The position numbers were made by a program, and so were the translations under genes. The notes below the pieces were generated by a model. That model did no database searches. It saw nothing but the letters and a program-made list of their open reading frames with translations, and was not told the origin of the DNA. DNA of 64,000 bases from Dermatemys mawii (Eukaryota > Chordata > Testudines > Dermatemydidae): contig ML677335.1 in the NCBI GenBank assembly GCA_007922305.1, forward strand, positions 17,105,096 through 17,169,095, given 5' to 3'. Positions 33,536 to 47,071 of the stretch are shown here, one piece after another. The first letter of the stretch is position 1, and each line of letters starts with the position of its first letter.

Positions 33536-36244
33536 ACACAATATTATAGTGAGAGTAATTCTGCATTAATATATGCTGTTATTAGGTTAAATTGTGCAGC
33601 TACACTAACTCACACAAATAGTCCCATTGATTTAAATTAGCTGTTGGCCCAGGGTTCATGTTAGGATTGTTGCACAAAGGAATTATGGTTGTCTTGATGC
33701 TAAATTATTAAGACAGGATTGGTATTTTGTACCTGCACAGCATCTGTTAGGTTGAGTACTTGATGGGAGATGTGGGCTAAAAACTAGGTTCCTTTTCAGG
33801 TTTGAAGAATTAACTAGGTACCTAGTTAGCTCTTACTGCATCTTCATTTTTCTTTGTTTGGATGCTCTATTCTATGACTTTATTTTTTACACAAATATTA
33901 GATTTTCTTCAAAGTTGCTAACGAGTCAGAATAATGAATGAATCAGGCAATTATTACTGCAATGTGATATAGCTTAGTTCTAACAGACTTCATATTTCCA
34001 CTTATCCATTTCAGTTTCTAAGTTTGTATTTTTATTTCTAATACTGAAGGGAGGAAAATGAATGGAAGGATCTCAATGTATCAGATCATCCAGTCATAAA
34101 AGATTAGAGGCCTAAATGTACGTCTCCTTTTGTGAATGGAGGAGAGCTAACATAGAAGTATGTGGACAGGAAGGTAATGCATGGGCGGAGAGTTGTAGCA
34201 GTGGCACATGTTCCACCCTGGCCTATGCTCACCCTTTGCATGATAACCAAATGGTGGTGGTACCATAAGCTATGGCTGGAGGGATGCATCAGATCTGAAG
34301 GGGATGCATGTGGGGAACATCCATTGTATGCAGCATTCTCCCATTAGAAGAATTTCTTAAAGTCTGCAGCAATGTGATGGTCATGCTGTAGAATTAACTT
34401 TATGGAAGACATCGTAACGTACATCCATGGGGAAAGTATTGCCCAAAAGCCAGCCGTGCTGCCAGAGACCCATGGATGGTAGGTCTTTTGCTTCATGAGT
34501 CCAATCAGGGTATGAGGGTTGGGACTACGTTTAACAACAGTGCTCTAGGCTGTACAACTCCACCTACTTTACCTTCTCTGAGGCCACTGTCCTTGGTATC
34601 TGTGGAGCTGAAATGGTTGAGGTATTGCAGCAGGAGCCTCGCCATCCATAGTAAGTAATCTTTCCCCTCTGCAGTTTTTCTGTTGGTGGGGACGACTGGT
34701 CCATAAAGATCAGTGATTTGGAATAGCCCCTGTCATACCTGAGGGAAGCTAAATTATATGTATGTCCTGTCTATTACAATTCAGCTTCTTGTTACAGCCC
34801 TGAGCCACATGTTTTCATTAAACAGAAACGAGTTTGACAAGGTCGATGAATTTTTTGCAGCAGAAAAAAATTTCAAACTGATTGAACATTTTCTTAGACT
34901 GGAAGAGTGAATTGGCTGGGTGCCTGGTGATTCTCACAGCCAACACTGTAATGTTACCATAAATGTAGATATGTTTCATCTCAGAGTTGACTATCTGGCT
35001 TTGTTATTTTAACCATGTGTTGTAACACTCTCATGTGTGTTCTATCAATGAATGCTGAGTTTTGTAGTGATCTCTTCTGATACTGTATTAGTAAGCAGTC
35101 ATTTCTCATCTCTAGGTACTCTTTATAAAACATCACTTTGGTTGCTTGATTAAAGGTACTGTAAATGCAGCTTCTTATGGTAAGCATTGAGATCTCTATA
35201 TCTCTCCAGATTTTTAGCAGCATCAGACAGTTCCAGTATTTGGCCTGCTGTCCATTTTTAAAGTTTAGCTCCTATCAGTCATTCCCATGGAGGTAAAAGT
35301 ACTAAGGTTCTGCTTTACACATACAAAGCTTGGTACAAACATGGAACGGCTGTGAAAGCTGCTCAGGGAGTGTGATGGGAATCAAGATCCCGTCCAGAAA
35401 TTGTCAAGTAAAAGTTTAACTCTTTCCCTCTGACTAGAGAAAGAGCACACATAACTGTATAGGATAGTAAGGCTGAGTCAGCCTGAGGGATTTATTAATG
35501 CCCTCCAGCATGTGCCATGTTGAGTGCAGGTCTGAAGCTGGCAGTGAAACTAGGGAGAAAAGACTTTAAAGGGGAACTGGAAATATGACTGAAGTGAGCC
35601 ACATTTTAGACCTTTGCTTTGGATATGGCTGTACCAGGCCACAACATATACCTTTCCTTTAGGCTTTGGTTAAGGGAAGCCCTATCTTTCACCCAAATAG
35701 GTGCAGTGCATTCTTTTACAGTTACTTTTCTCCATAAGCAGCAGATTCCTTTCTTGCTCTGTCTGACCAGCTAATCACAAAAATATTAGGAAAATGTGGC
35801 ATTAACTTTTTGATAAGCTTTACTAGCCTGTGGAACCTAGGACAAGTCAGAATAAAGTCAATGTAAAATGTTTCATTATCCCTTTATTTTTAAAGAGCTA
35901 TTTTTGAGCACCAAACAGGTGTGAAAAGGAAGTAAAATATTTGTTGGTTTTGGACTTGGTTGATAAATTTCATGGCCCATTTGTCATCATCCCATCTCTG
36001 GGTACTTTCCAGAAGTGAAAATGACACACCTAGAAAAAGTGATGCTATGGGGCTGAGTCTCCACTCCAAGTTCTCCTCCCTCTTACTCTTTCTTCCCACC
36101 TCATGCCTCCTGACTTTTTAAAAAAAGGATTTAACAGAGCTACTCCCTCCCTCTCTAAGTCAGTCTCCTGTGACATCTAATTTCAGAAAGAGAACAGGAT
36201 GCAGTGATTTCCATCTGAATGTTAGAGGTTAGCAGCATCATTCC
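33536..36244. other. Intergenic spacer, no gene
   Basis: Only short frames, no recognised repeats or exons. Confidence 0.4.
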
Positions 36245-36345
36245 TTCTCTAGTATCAGATGGGTAGCCACATTAGTCTGTATCCACAAAAAACAACAAGG
36301 AATCCCGTGGCACCTTTAAGGTGCCACCAGACTTCTCATTATTCC
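36245..36345. repeat. Truncated interspersed repeat, 'cacattagtctgtatcc' family
   Basis: Contains GGGTAGCCACATTAGTCTGT, then AATCCCGTGGCACCTTTAAG. This phrase is familiar from a high-copy turtle/crocodile repeat tail. The class is not certain. Confidence 0.55.
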
Positions 36346-37018
36346 TTCTCTACTAGTCAAAGGTTAAAATTTCCACCCGGTCGGTGGCATGTATTTTAAG
36401 TAGGATTGGCATTTTAAGTGTACGATGAAGGACATGGCTCTTAGACAAATTGCTGTTAACACCGGAGATAATGCTTGCATGGCTTGATGTCTAAAGCTGA
36501 ATTTCGCCTGTTTTACGCCAGCTCAGATGTACCAGCTGGTGCTTTGGGGAAGGGAGAGTGGTGGGGTTTTGCCCATATTCTGCTCTTCCTTCCCCTCTCT
36601 CTCCTCCCCACTGCAGTACCTGCTCCTTCCTGGGAAGGGCGTGTACACCCTCCTGTGTAACCTCTTCAGGCACAGCCCAGCGGATGATTAAGCTCTATGT
36701 AATTATAAATAAAATGAAATGAATAGAAAATGGGATCTGATTGTTATTGCCTTGCATAACTTACCAGGAAACTATTATTATCTACCTATGTTTTTTATCA
36801 CTGCAGCATCTGTTCTGGAAATGGGGAGACTGGATTTCTTTAGAGACTGATGCTGATGAGTAAGGATGCCGTGAAGTTTAGTTTTAAAAATGTATATCAC
36901 TGCATTCCAGTCAAAATATTCAAATTCAACTTCAGCCAAATAATTTTTCAAATACTTATTTGAAGCCAAATATTTCAGAAGAGGCACCTTCCTGCTCTGT
37001 GGTACGTATAGCAGTTTG

Positions 37019-37807
37019 TGTCATAAGTGTGAAGTAGCCTAGAATTAGTGTTTACTTGTAAGGGGTTAAGCTAAAGGTAACCTGAGAGGTGGACAACTGA
37101 CCAATGAGAAATTCCTCAGGAGACAAAGGATTTTAAGTTTCAGTTTCTCTCTGGGTCTCTCTCTGTTCACCTCGGCTATGGGATGAACACAGCTATGTCT
37201 TTCACTATAACTATACGATTCTATCAAGTACTGTAGTTAGTAAGTTTACCTTTTTTTTTATCACTTGCAGGGTTCTCAGTGGTGAGTGTTGGCTGGGTGC
37301 TTCTTGATATTGTAAGCTTCAGCAAAGATATCAACTGTGGGAGAAAATTGCCTCGGGGGAGAGGTTTGGTTTCTGAATCCTTTTGTTGATTATGGTAGAT
37401 GCTGTTCTATTAATGGTTATAAGAGATTTATTCCTTTCTTTTTTTTCTTTTATTAAAATCTTTCTTTTAAGAAGCTGACTGCTTGTTTTCCATTGTGTAA
37501 GATCCTGGTTTTGGATCGGGCAGGTCTCGCAGGAGCAGGCGAGGTTTTTTTTTTTTTTTTTCTCTCAAGCTTCCCAGGGAAGGAAGAAGTTTGGGGGGTT
37601 AGTGGGAAAGGAAAGAAGGGTCCCAAACTACCCTAAACCTAGTTTGGTGGTGGCAGTGTACCAGGTCCAGATACAAAAGAAGTTGTGTTCTGGAAAAAAA
37701 CATTTTAACCCAAGCTGGTAAAATAAGCTTGGGGGGGTTATTTCTTTTTTTTATGCGGGTCCCCACATCTGTACCCTAGAGTTCAGAGTGGGGAGGCAAT
37801 CCTGACA
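37019..37807. repeat. Solo LTR with 5-bp TSD (endogenous retroelement)
   Basis: It begins TGTCATAAGTGTG and ends AATCCTGACA. The tips TGTCA/TGACA are perfect inverted repeats with TG...CA termini. GTTTG flanks it at 37014-37018 and 37808-37812. There is no internal retroviral coding sequence, so it is what remains after LTR-LTR recombination. The internal string TCCCCACATCTGTACCC near its end is known to me from turtle LTRs. The 789-bp length is usual. Confidence 0.85.
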
Positions 37808-38009
37808 GTTTGGCTGCTGCGTCTCACCTCTTCTTTATAACCAGTTCTGATGGTGTCTCACCAAGGCTCAAAGTGTCTGTGTTGGAGATGAGGTGAAAGA
37901 GTTAGAAGGGGGTGAGTAGAATGCTGTTTTCTGGTCCCTTCTAGCAGCATCATACGCATCTCCCATCATACTTCTGACTAGTTCAACCTATTGCTTAAGT
38001 TATCCTGTG

Positions 38010-40408
38010 TGCCCAAAGACTGAAGAATAGCTAATATAATACTGATTTTTTTTAAAGACGTCTCCAGAGGTGATCCTGGCAATTACAGGTAAGTAAGCCT
38101 AACTTCAGGACCAGGCAAATTGCATGAAATTATAGTAAAGAACAGAATTATCGGACACATGGACTAACAAGATTTGTTGGGGAAGAGTCAACAAGTCTCT
38201 TGTAAAGGGAAATCATGTCTCACCAATCTATTAGAATTCTTTGAGGGGAGTCATCAAACATGTGGATGATGGTAAGCCAATGGATATAGTATATGTGAAC
38301 TTTGAGAAAGCCTTTGACAAGGTCTTACACCAGGCTTGGGCAAACTTTTTGGCCCAACAGTCACATCGGGGTTGCAAAATTGTATGGAGGGTCAGGTGCC
38401 TCCCCAGCCTGGTCCTGCCCCCTGTCCAACCCCCACCCACTTCCTGCCCCCTTACTGCCCCCCTTAGAACTTCAAACCCATCCACCCCACTAGTCCTTGT
38501 CCCTTGACTGCCCCCTCCAGAGACCCCCCCATCCCTAACCACCACCCGGACTCCGCCCCCTATTCACCCCCCCGTTCCTTCTCCCCTGACTGCCCCCTCC
38601 CAAGACCCCCCACCCTAACTGCCCCCCAGAATCCCATCCCCTACCCAACGCCCCGTCCCCTATCCATACCCCCATCCCCTGACTGTCCCCTGGGACTCCC
38701 ACACCCTATCCAACTTCCCCTGTCCCCTGATTGCCCCCCCCAACCTCCACCTCATCCAACCCTCACCCCACACACCCTGTGACACCCTGACTGCCCCCCA
38801 GGACTCCCTGCCCCTTATCCAGCCCCCCCACTCCCTTACCATGCTGCTCGAGTAGTGTGTCTGGTAGCTGCATGGCCCGTCCAGAGCCAGACACATTGCT
38901 GCCTCGGAGCTCGCAGCCCCAACCCCTTGTCGTTCTGAGCAGCAGGAGCTCAGACCCCGCTAGAGCCATCCACGCTGCTACAGTGCTACATGGCAGTAGT
39001 GGGAGGCCAGAGAGCTGCCCAGGCAGCAGCGTGGCTCTGGGGGAGGAGGGAAGGTAAGGGAGAGGTGGAGGAGGGCAGCCTCCCTGGCCAGGAGCTCAGG
39101 GGCCGGACAGGATAGTCCCACAGGCCGGATGTGGCCCACCGGCTGGAATTTGCCCACCAAAGACTCTTAAGTAAAGTAAGCAGTGATGGGATAAGAGGGA
39201 AAGTCCTCTTCTGGATCAGTAACTGATTTAAAAATAGGAAACAAAGGGCAGAAATAAATCGTCAGTTTTCACCATGAAGAGAGGTAGATAGCTCTGTCGC
39301 CTAAGGATCTATACTGGGATCTGTGCTCTTCAACATATTCATAAATGATCTGGAAAGAGGGGTAAACGGTGAGGTGACAAAGTTTGCAGATGATGCAAAA
39401 CTACTCAAAATAGTTAGGTCCAATGCTGACTGAAGAGTTATAAAAGGATCTCACAAAACTGGGTGACTGGCCAATAAAATGACAGGTGAAATTCAGTGTT
39501 GATAAATGCAAAGTATTGCACACTGGAAAACATAATCCTCACTATACATACAAAATGATGGGGTCTAAAATTAGCTGTTATCACTCAAGAAAGAGATCTT
39601 GGAGTCACTGTAGATAGTTCTCTAAAACATCTGCTCAGTGTGCAGCAGCAATTAAAAAACAACAACAATAACAAAACATTAGGAAGCATTAGGAAAGGTA
39701 TAGATAAGAAGACAGAAAAGATCATAATGCCACTATATAAATTGATGGTACATCCAAACCTTGAAAACTGCATGTAACTGAGGTTGCCCCATCTCAAAAA
39801 AAGATATATTAGAATTGGAAAAGGTACAGAAAAGAGCAACACAAAGGATTAGGGGTATGGAATGGCTTTAAAGTTTAAAAAGATTGGGACTGTTCACTTT
39901 AGAAAAGAGATGACTAAGGGGGGGGATGTGATAAAGGTTTATAAAATCATGAATAATGTGGAGAAAGTGAATAGGGAAGGTGTTATTTACTTTTCCACCT
40001 AACACAAGAACCAGGGTTCACCCATTAAAATTAATAGGCAGCAGGTTTAAAACAAAAGAAAGTACTTCTTCACACAATGCATAGTCAACCTGTAGAACTT
40101 GTTGCCACGTGATACTGTGAAGGCCAAAACTATACTGGGGTTTAAAAAAACTAGATAACTTCATGGAGGATAGGTCCATCAATGGCAATTAGCCAAGATG
40201 GTCAGGTACACAATCTGTAGTCCAAGTGTTCCTAATCCTCCGACTCTCAGAAGCTAGGACTGGATGACAGACAGTGGATTACTAGATAAATTGCCCTGTT
40301 CTGCTCATTCCCTCTGAAGCATCTGGGACTGGCCACTGTCAGAAGACCAGATGCTGGGTTAGATGGACCGTTGGTCTGACCCAGTATGGCCATTTCTTAA
40401 TTTCTTAG
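38010..40408 (+). mobile_element. CR1 LINE, 3' part, split by hAT
   Basis: The left segment carries a decayed reverse-transcriptase coding region (such as AAATCATGTCTCACCAATCT and GAGAAAGCCTTTGACAAGGT). After the hAT insertion the LINE resumes with 'aaagactcttaagtaaagta' and runs through ATATTCATAAATGATCTGGA, TTTGCAGATGATGCAAAACT and 'attaataggcagcaggttta' to GACCCAGTATGGCCATTTCT. Stops and frameshifts make it dead. It is the longest LINE in the window. Confidence 0.9.
38331..39158. mobile_element. hAT-type element with C-rich array inside CR1
   Basis: The ends CAGGCTTGGGCAAACTTTTT and GGAATTTGCCCACC match those of the copy at 30419-31582 in the same orientation. About 38,400-38,830 is a C-skewed array of CTGCCCCC/CCCCATCC-like units. 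CACCA occurs at both junctions, but a full 8-bp duplication is not evident. Removing the element restores a continuous CR1. Confidence 0.8.
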
Positions 40409-41915
40409 ATCCTTAATTTGTCATTCATTTTCTCCACATTGCCCCATGTCGGAGTCCTCCCTTGCTCATGAGGATGCTCAGGAACCCTGCAGATTTAAAG
40501 CAGCCAGTCAAGGGATGCATTGCTTCATTCCTCACTTTTGTATGAGAACAAAGATGGGGCTCTCATCCTTTAACTATAATGACACGTGCAGTGAAAGTCT
40601 CTTACCCCTGTAAGAAGATGTTCTGGGCCAGATTCTCAGCCTTTCTTAGATCTCATTTGTATCATTCCAGTAGGACTGGGTTTTCCCCCCTGAAATCAGT
40701 GGGAGTTTTGCCATTGAATGTGGTCAGGATTTTGCCCTAGGTGCGCAAAGGGGACATAAAGCTGCTTTAAGGCAGCAACTGGGGAATTCTTCTATTGTTG
40801 GGGAATTGTTCTGAGGTGCAGGTCTGGCAGCTATCCCCTGTTAGCTCTCAGTGTAGGGGCATTAAATGCTGCTCTAAATTATGCAAGAGGCCAAATTCGC
40901 CCCTGGAACATCCTAGAGTCTTGTTTGTGAAAAAGTGTCCCAAAGTCCCCTCTCTTGGCTATAACTTGAGTCCCAGAGGTGAATCTGACCCCACTGTTTT
41001 TTGTTCTGAAGTACCTAGGTAAAGAACAGGATCTGACAGAAAGCTCTGCACACAAGTAACTCCACTGCAGGGCTACACATGATTAAAATATTTTCTTGGG
41101 GGCAAATCAACCTAAGAAGGAAAATATAGCTCTGGTAGAAACAGTAGCTTATATTGCATATTCCTTAAGCCTTAAAAAAGCCTATCACCACCACACAATT
41201 ATTAGAATATTTCCTTGAACGCGATTCCTTTCCAGTGTTTTATGATATGTCCAAGCTCTTTACAATCTCAATGGCACTGAACTACTTTAGGATGCCTATA
41301 ATAAGCCTAAACTGTTTTGATTACAGGTGATTACACAAGAAGGAAGTGTTTATACTTAAGAGCTGCTAATTGCATAATTTTTTCATTTATTAAACAATGT
41401 GTTCACCCTGTATAACACAGACTGATGAGTGCACAGCAAATGTTTATGTTATATGGAGAGGCTTGGGCATCTGACATCATAAATGGATTCCCAGAAACAG
41501 CTAAATTCCAGCATGTAAATACAAGCGCTAACTATGAGGATGAAAGAGAGAGATGGGCAAGGCTCTCCTAAGTACTGTGGAAACTGAATTTAAGAAACTC
41601 AAACCTGACAGGAAGTTGGTTAGGCTGCTGCATATTGTGCCAGAGAAACTAATGGATATCTGGTGGAGTGTGTCCCTAAGCTGATTTTGCTAAATCAGAC
41701 TCTTCAAAGGAAAGCTGGACTGTGTTCTTATAAATGCTAAGAAAGAGCAAACTGGACATGCCTTACGTGTGATCACAGAAGCTATAGTCCCAAGATTTAA
41801 GGTATGTAGAAAGCCTCAGATGCATTTTATTTTAATCTGTTCTCTAATTTGCAAGAACAGGAAATAATTTTTATATAGCGAGCCTTACAACTTCCTCTTT
41901 ACATATATCTGAGAC
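40409..41915. other. Intergenic spacer, no gene
   Basis: No exons recognised. About 40,620-40,745 has a 'cagtgggagttttgcc' phrase shared by an ancient amniote repeat that I cannot name. Confidence 0.4.
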
Positions 41916-42087
41916 CAGTGCTTAATTTGTAATGAAGGCTATGATGGGGCTCAAGCAATTTTTTTACTTACATAACTGATGTGGCAAGTGTGGAAGTGCC
42001 AGGGCTAAGAGCTGCCAAGCCTAGAGGTGCTGGGGTTATAAACTGCCAAGCCTAGAACTGCCAAGCCCTGTAATGAATTAAGCACTG
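41916..42087. mobile_element. hAT-type MITE (near-perfect 8-bp TSD)
   Basis: The ends CAGTGCTTAATTTGTAATG and ATGAATTAAGCACTG are inverted. The flanks are TCTGAGAC (41908-41915) and CCTGAGAC (42088-42095), seven of eight identical. The 172-bp body contains CTGCCAAGCCTAGA subrepeats. Confidence 0.75.
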
Positions 42088-45000
42088 CCTGAGACCCTTT
42101 CCAAACATTGAGATTGTCTCAGTGATGCCGGGTATTATTTTCTCCTTACTCAAGTGGATGCATGAGAATGAGGTGATGTTTAGCACCAGACACTACCAAT
42201 CAACATAGACTATATATTTATATATGCAATTACAGAGATTCATATAACTATTTGCAATACAGACAAATGGAGAGACTCATTGACCTCAGTCAGCTTTGTC
42301 TCAAGCCCTCGTGGCAAATCCTGCTCCTCTTGATTTCCATGAGAGTTTTGCCAGTGTCTTCAATGGAACAAGAATTTAACACTAAATGGCACCACATAAA
42401 ATAATTAAGAACTTTGCAGAATCTTTCTCCTAAGATGAGACAAAATAATTGAACATCTCTCTGAAATTAGTGAGTGCAAGACTTGTAGTTATAGATGGAA
42501 AACTGAGCAAAATAATATTATTTGGTCTAGATATATGAGAGGAAATCTGAGCAAACAAACATTCTGTGGGCATGAAAAATCCATCTTGGGGGAAGAGAAG
42601 GAACATGATTTGGCCATAAAACATGGACAGATGCTCAGAAAACCAAACCAGTAAAAGAGAACTCAGTTCTCCTGTTACACACAGTTGGTAATATAGCATT
42701 ATGTACTGTACATTTCTAATCTATCCAGTTATCTCTTAGGACTTGATCTAAAGCCTATTGCTAAATGAGTTTCTTCATTGACTTCAGTGCGCTTTCGATG
42801 AGGCCCATTATAAGGATCTGAAAACGTGAGATCACAAGCATTGTGTGTGTATTGTTTCTCAGACAGAAAATTTCTCTAAATCCACAATGCAATTACAACT
42901 GATAATGGTATTTCAAACACAGACTACCAGTTTGACTCCCCAGATCTTGCAAAAGAGGCTGTTGACACCAGACAGGACTGTCTGTGGAATTGGAATTGTT
43001 ACTTCATTGGAAGGAGAGAGAAAGAGAGAGAGCTTAAAGGAATAAGAAAAACATCATTACATAGGTCAAATCAATAAGATACATTTCAGAAGTTCTTCCT
43101 GGCCATCTACCTTCTCATTATTCATTGGCAGTCTCCTGGATGTGGGTCAGTAGAAACGAGCCTTGCGGGTTAATTTTCAGAAGGTGTTCCATGTATAATG
43201 GGCAGCATAGAAGAAAGCATGAAGGTCCTTGTGGCGGAAGCAGGCAAATGGAGTATGGAGGCTGGGTTGCTGGGAGAGTGGAGGAGGCAACACATTATGT
43301 TTTCATTCCTTGCACTCTACTTAATACAAGGTCTGAACCTGTCTGTTTCTCTGCACATTCTTATCAACAACCAAAATGATTTTGGGCAGGGTGAGGATGG
43401 GGGTCTTTTTACCACACATTCAAGTTTCAAAGATGCCATATGTCATGGCCAGCATACTAATGAGAGGACTCCCTTCTGCACTAGACAGTGGCTGGCAGTG
43501 GCAAGGTCACAGTTATGCAGTACAAAGCAATTGCTTCCCTTCAGGGAAGTGGTTCAATCACATCAAAAATTTGGGAGATCAGGAGGGAGAAGATTAGTCT
43601 AATAGTTGCACTGGGGAGGACCATATGGAGGACATTAAGAATTGCAGTAGGAATATGTTTCCTTTGTCATCTCCAGCAGCAGCACCTATGCTTCAAGAAT
43701 TTAGTGCCCTGCCAGGGGAACCCTCTCAGCCCAAACAGTTGCAGAAGGGGGACTGGAAATCGGTCTTCTATATGGGAATGCCCACAAATACAATGTAAAT
43801 TCTGTTGAGGGGGACTGTCTGACTCGGCAGTTTTTACTGTTCTATTTACATATGCAAATAAGGCATATATAGCACCAGGGAGATCAGAAGGCAAGGTTTC
43901 ACTCTTCTGCTTTCATAAAGGAACATGATTAAATGCAGAAGTGAAAGAAGAATCCTTCTGAAGGTCAACGAGGAGACCAGAAATGAGGTGAATATGTAGC
44001 CATGACTCTCAAAGAGGAAACAAGAAGTTACAGCTGTTTTGAAATGCAAAAAGCTGCTGGAACCCTAATGCAAAGGGTTTCTGAAACCAGAATGAGGCTA
44101 TATAAAAACAGTAGAAATAAATGTTGGGCAATTCCATGCACTCACCTATGTGTTATTGTCAACCAAACAGCAAATTGACAGTTGGCACAAGCATAGGCAT
44201 TATTAGAGCTGCTAAACCATTGGTAGTGACTATCGAGAACAGTACAGTAAGTGAAGCAGTGCTATGTGTGTGTTTGTGTATATGATGGTCAAAGTTATGA
44301 TTTATAAACAAACTTTTCTTTGAAATTTTCATGACACTGAAATTGAAATTCAATTGAAAATTGAAATTAATCTTCAGTTTTCCTCACCCTCAACTCTTGC
44401 CTAAAATTTAGAAAACAAAAGCTTTACTTCATATGCCACCAACCAATAAATTTCAAGCAGTGAAGGGTGTAATACTGGTCATAGTGAGGTCATGAGGTAC
44501 CCAACCCTATGCGTATGTATATTATTTTTAAAAAATTTTAAAAAATGTTCTCTAAGGTCTGTTTTCCACAGCTGCATGACTTAGGGAACTGTAATAGTTT
44601 GAAATAAGCACCAGGTTAATGCAGCTGTGCACAGAAGTAGATACACTGCACCTATACACATGCATCTTTGACTACTTCTATATAATGGAAAAATGAGTAG
44701 AGAGTGAATGGCTCTGGAGCTGCTGATGCCTACTTGTAAGTGTTAAATGGATACCAGATGGGAAGACTTCATGTCCAGACAAATACAAACAAATGAATAC
44801 CTTGCAAAATCAGTTCTGATCAAATGGGGCTGATTATATTCTCACAATAGTGTGAATCCGAAGGGACTTCATTGTAGTTAATGGAATTATGCCAAGGTAA
44901 CATCAGTGTAAGTGAGAGTGTATAAACTGGAGCAGAAAAGAACTAACCACACATTTCAGCTGTGAATATGTCTGTTCGGTTTTGGACTAAAAGTATCTTT

Positions 45001-46746
45001 ATTAGAGAGAACACAGAGCAATATGCCCTGGCAGGAAGGTGGAAGGACAGGAGTGAATTAATAACTAGTCTCCCACATCCTTTATATGGCATGGCGCAGA
45101 AGGAAATAAATATTTCCTCAAAGCTCCCAGTGCTGTTAGGAGGGAGCAGAGCCACCAGACATTGGTTTCGATTTTCAAAAGAAACTTATGGACTGAGGGG
45201 TGCCTCAGCTTTTGAGTGCCCAAGATGAGACACCTCAAATAGGGCTTGACTTTAGAAATGGGCTTTAGAAACTTGTCCTCTGACTGTTTAAAATGTCTCA
45301 GGTTGGGTGCCAGAATGGGGAGGCACCCACAATCATTAGTCACTTTTGAGAATTGAGGCCACAGTACCTCTCCCATTGCCTTCCTCCCAGTGCAAAGAGC
45401 CTCCTGAACTGCATGAGGCTGGAGGCCACTTGAACTTGTGTGAGACGACTGTAGCTCCAACAGAGCCATTCCACCACTCAAAACTGCACTCTGGCCTCAC
45501 CCTTTCCTGCCCCCCAAATGCTCCTGATACTGAGGTAGGGCTGGCATAGTGTTAGCTACATGGAACCTACAGCTACGGAGGAGTTCCCTACAATGAGAGA
45601 ATCCTCAAGAGCTGTCCTAAGGTAGCCTTTAAGTCCCCGTCAGGCAGCTGCAGCAGTGCAAAGGCACTTACAAGGGACTGAGGATCTAGCCCAAATTATT
45701 TAGCTAGTATTCATTACTGAACAGCCAGTAATGGTTTGTGGAAAATCCTAAGCAAGAAAGTAAGTCTATTCCTCTCCCACCCCTACCCCATGTTCTGGAC
45801 TTGCTTAAGCTCTTTGGGAAGCAGGCAGTGCCTCCTCAGAGAGGTCAGCGTCAGTCTGAGAACACTGTATTAGCAAGTCTGTAGACCTGACAGTTTATAC
45901 TGGATCTGATGCTTCACGGATACATCAAACTATATGACCACTGCAGTAACTCAAGTTGTTAAAAGATCGATCTACTCCCTAAAGCTGTTTCTCTCTTACA
46001 GAGAAGTGGAGAGAAATGCTTGAAGCCTATCAGTGAGATACAGGAGAGCACCTACAGATAGATAAACCAAAACATTTAGAGATTCTGCTATTGCTAGCAA
46101 CATGAACGAAATCCCTAAATCAAAGGGAGTCAGAGACATTTTTAGCTGATCCTTATTCCTGAGCAGCCAACTAAAACTAAGCAGGAAGATCTTTACAGAA
46201 ACCTAAGAAGCTGCCTTCCCTTATAAAGTAAAGGCATGTAAGTATTTTGGCTACTATGTGTAGAGGGGTTACTTTATTCCCAGTTTTCTACAGAAGTCAG
46301 GATAACACTGCAGTATGACATCCACCAGTTAGTCCACAGAGTTCTGAGACAGCATTCTTTAGGGCAGAACTGTCCCAGCAGCCCAGTTCCCCTGCTAGCT
46401 GGATTCCCAAGTATGTTTTGTGTAAGTGTCACATCTCAAAATTCACATGATAAATTGTCAATACCTTTAAAAAATGAAAGGAATCGGTATTTAACTTTGC
46501 CATGTCTTGAAAAATACTCAAAGACAGTGAACCAGCTCCTCAGTGCACCAGAACTTTGCTTGGTCCCATTGAGAAGACTGGAAGGGGATAGGAAGAAGAG
46601 ACCAGGATGGCTTTAAGCCCTGAGTCTGGTCATGTCATTTCTCCTGACCCCGTCCTGTCAGGCCACCTATGCCGAGAACTGCAATGGGGAATGACATGGG
46701 CAAAAATGCAGAGTTTTGGACACGTTCACACACTTTTCATGTGGAG
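42088..46746. other. Intergenic spacer, no gene
   Basis: Several frames of 80-138 codons (such as 43198-43602 and 45065-45481) overlap each other on both strands and have no homology that I recognise. I see no coding evidence. Confidence 0.4.
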
Positions 46747-46754
46747 GTCTAGAG

Positions 46755-47063
46755 CAGCGGTTGGCAACCTTTCAGACGCGGTGTGCCGAGTCATCATTTA
46801 TTCACTCTAATTTAAGTTTTGAGTGCCAGTAATCCATTTTAACATTTTTAGATGGTCTCTTTCTATAAGTCTGTAATATAGAACTAAACTATTGTTGTAT
46901 GTAAAGTAAATAAGGTTTTAAAAATATTTAAGAAGCTAATTTAAAATTAAATTAAAATGCAGAGCCCCCCGGACTGGTGGCCAGGACCGAGGTAGTGTGA
47001 GTGCCACTGAAAATCAGCTCGTGTGCCGCCTTCAGCACCCGTGCCATAGGTTGCCTACCTCTG
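46755..47063. mobile_element. hAT-type MITE (8-bp TSD GTCTAGAG)
   Basis: The ends CAGCGGTTGGCAACC and GGTTGCCTACCTCTG are inverted. GTCTAGAG flanks it at 46747-46754 and 47064-47071. The 309-bp body is AT-rich and non-coding. Confidence 0.88.
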
Positions 47064-47071
47064 GTCTAGAG

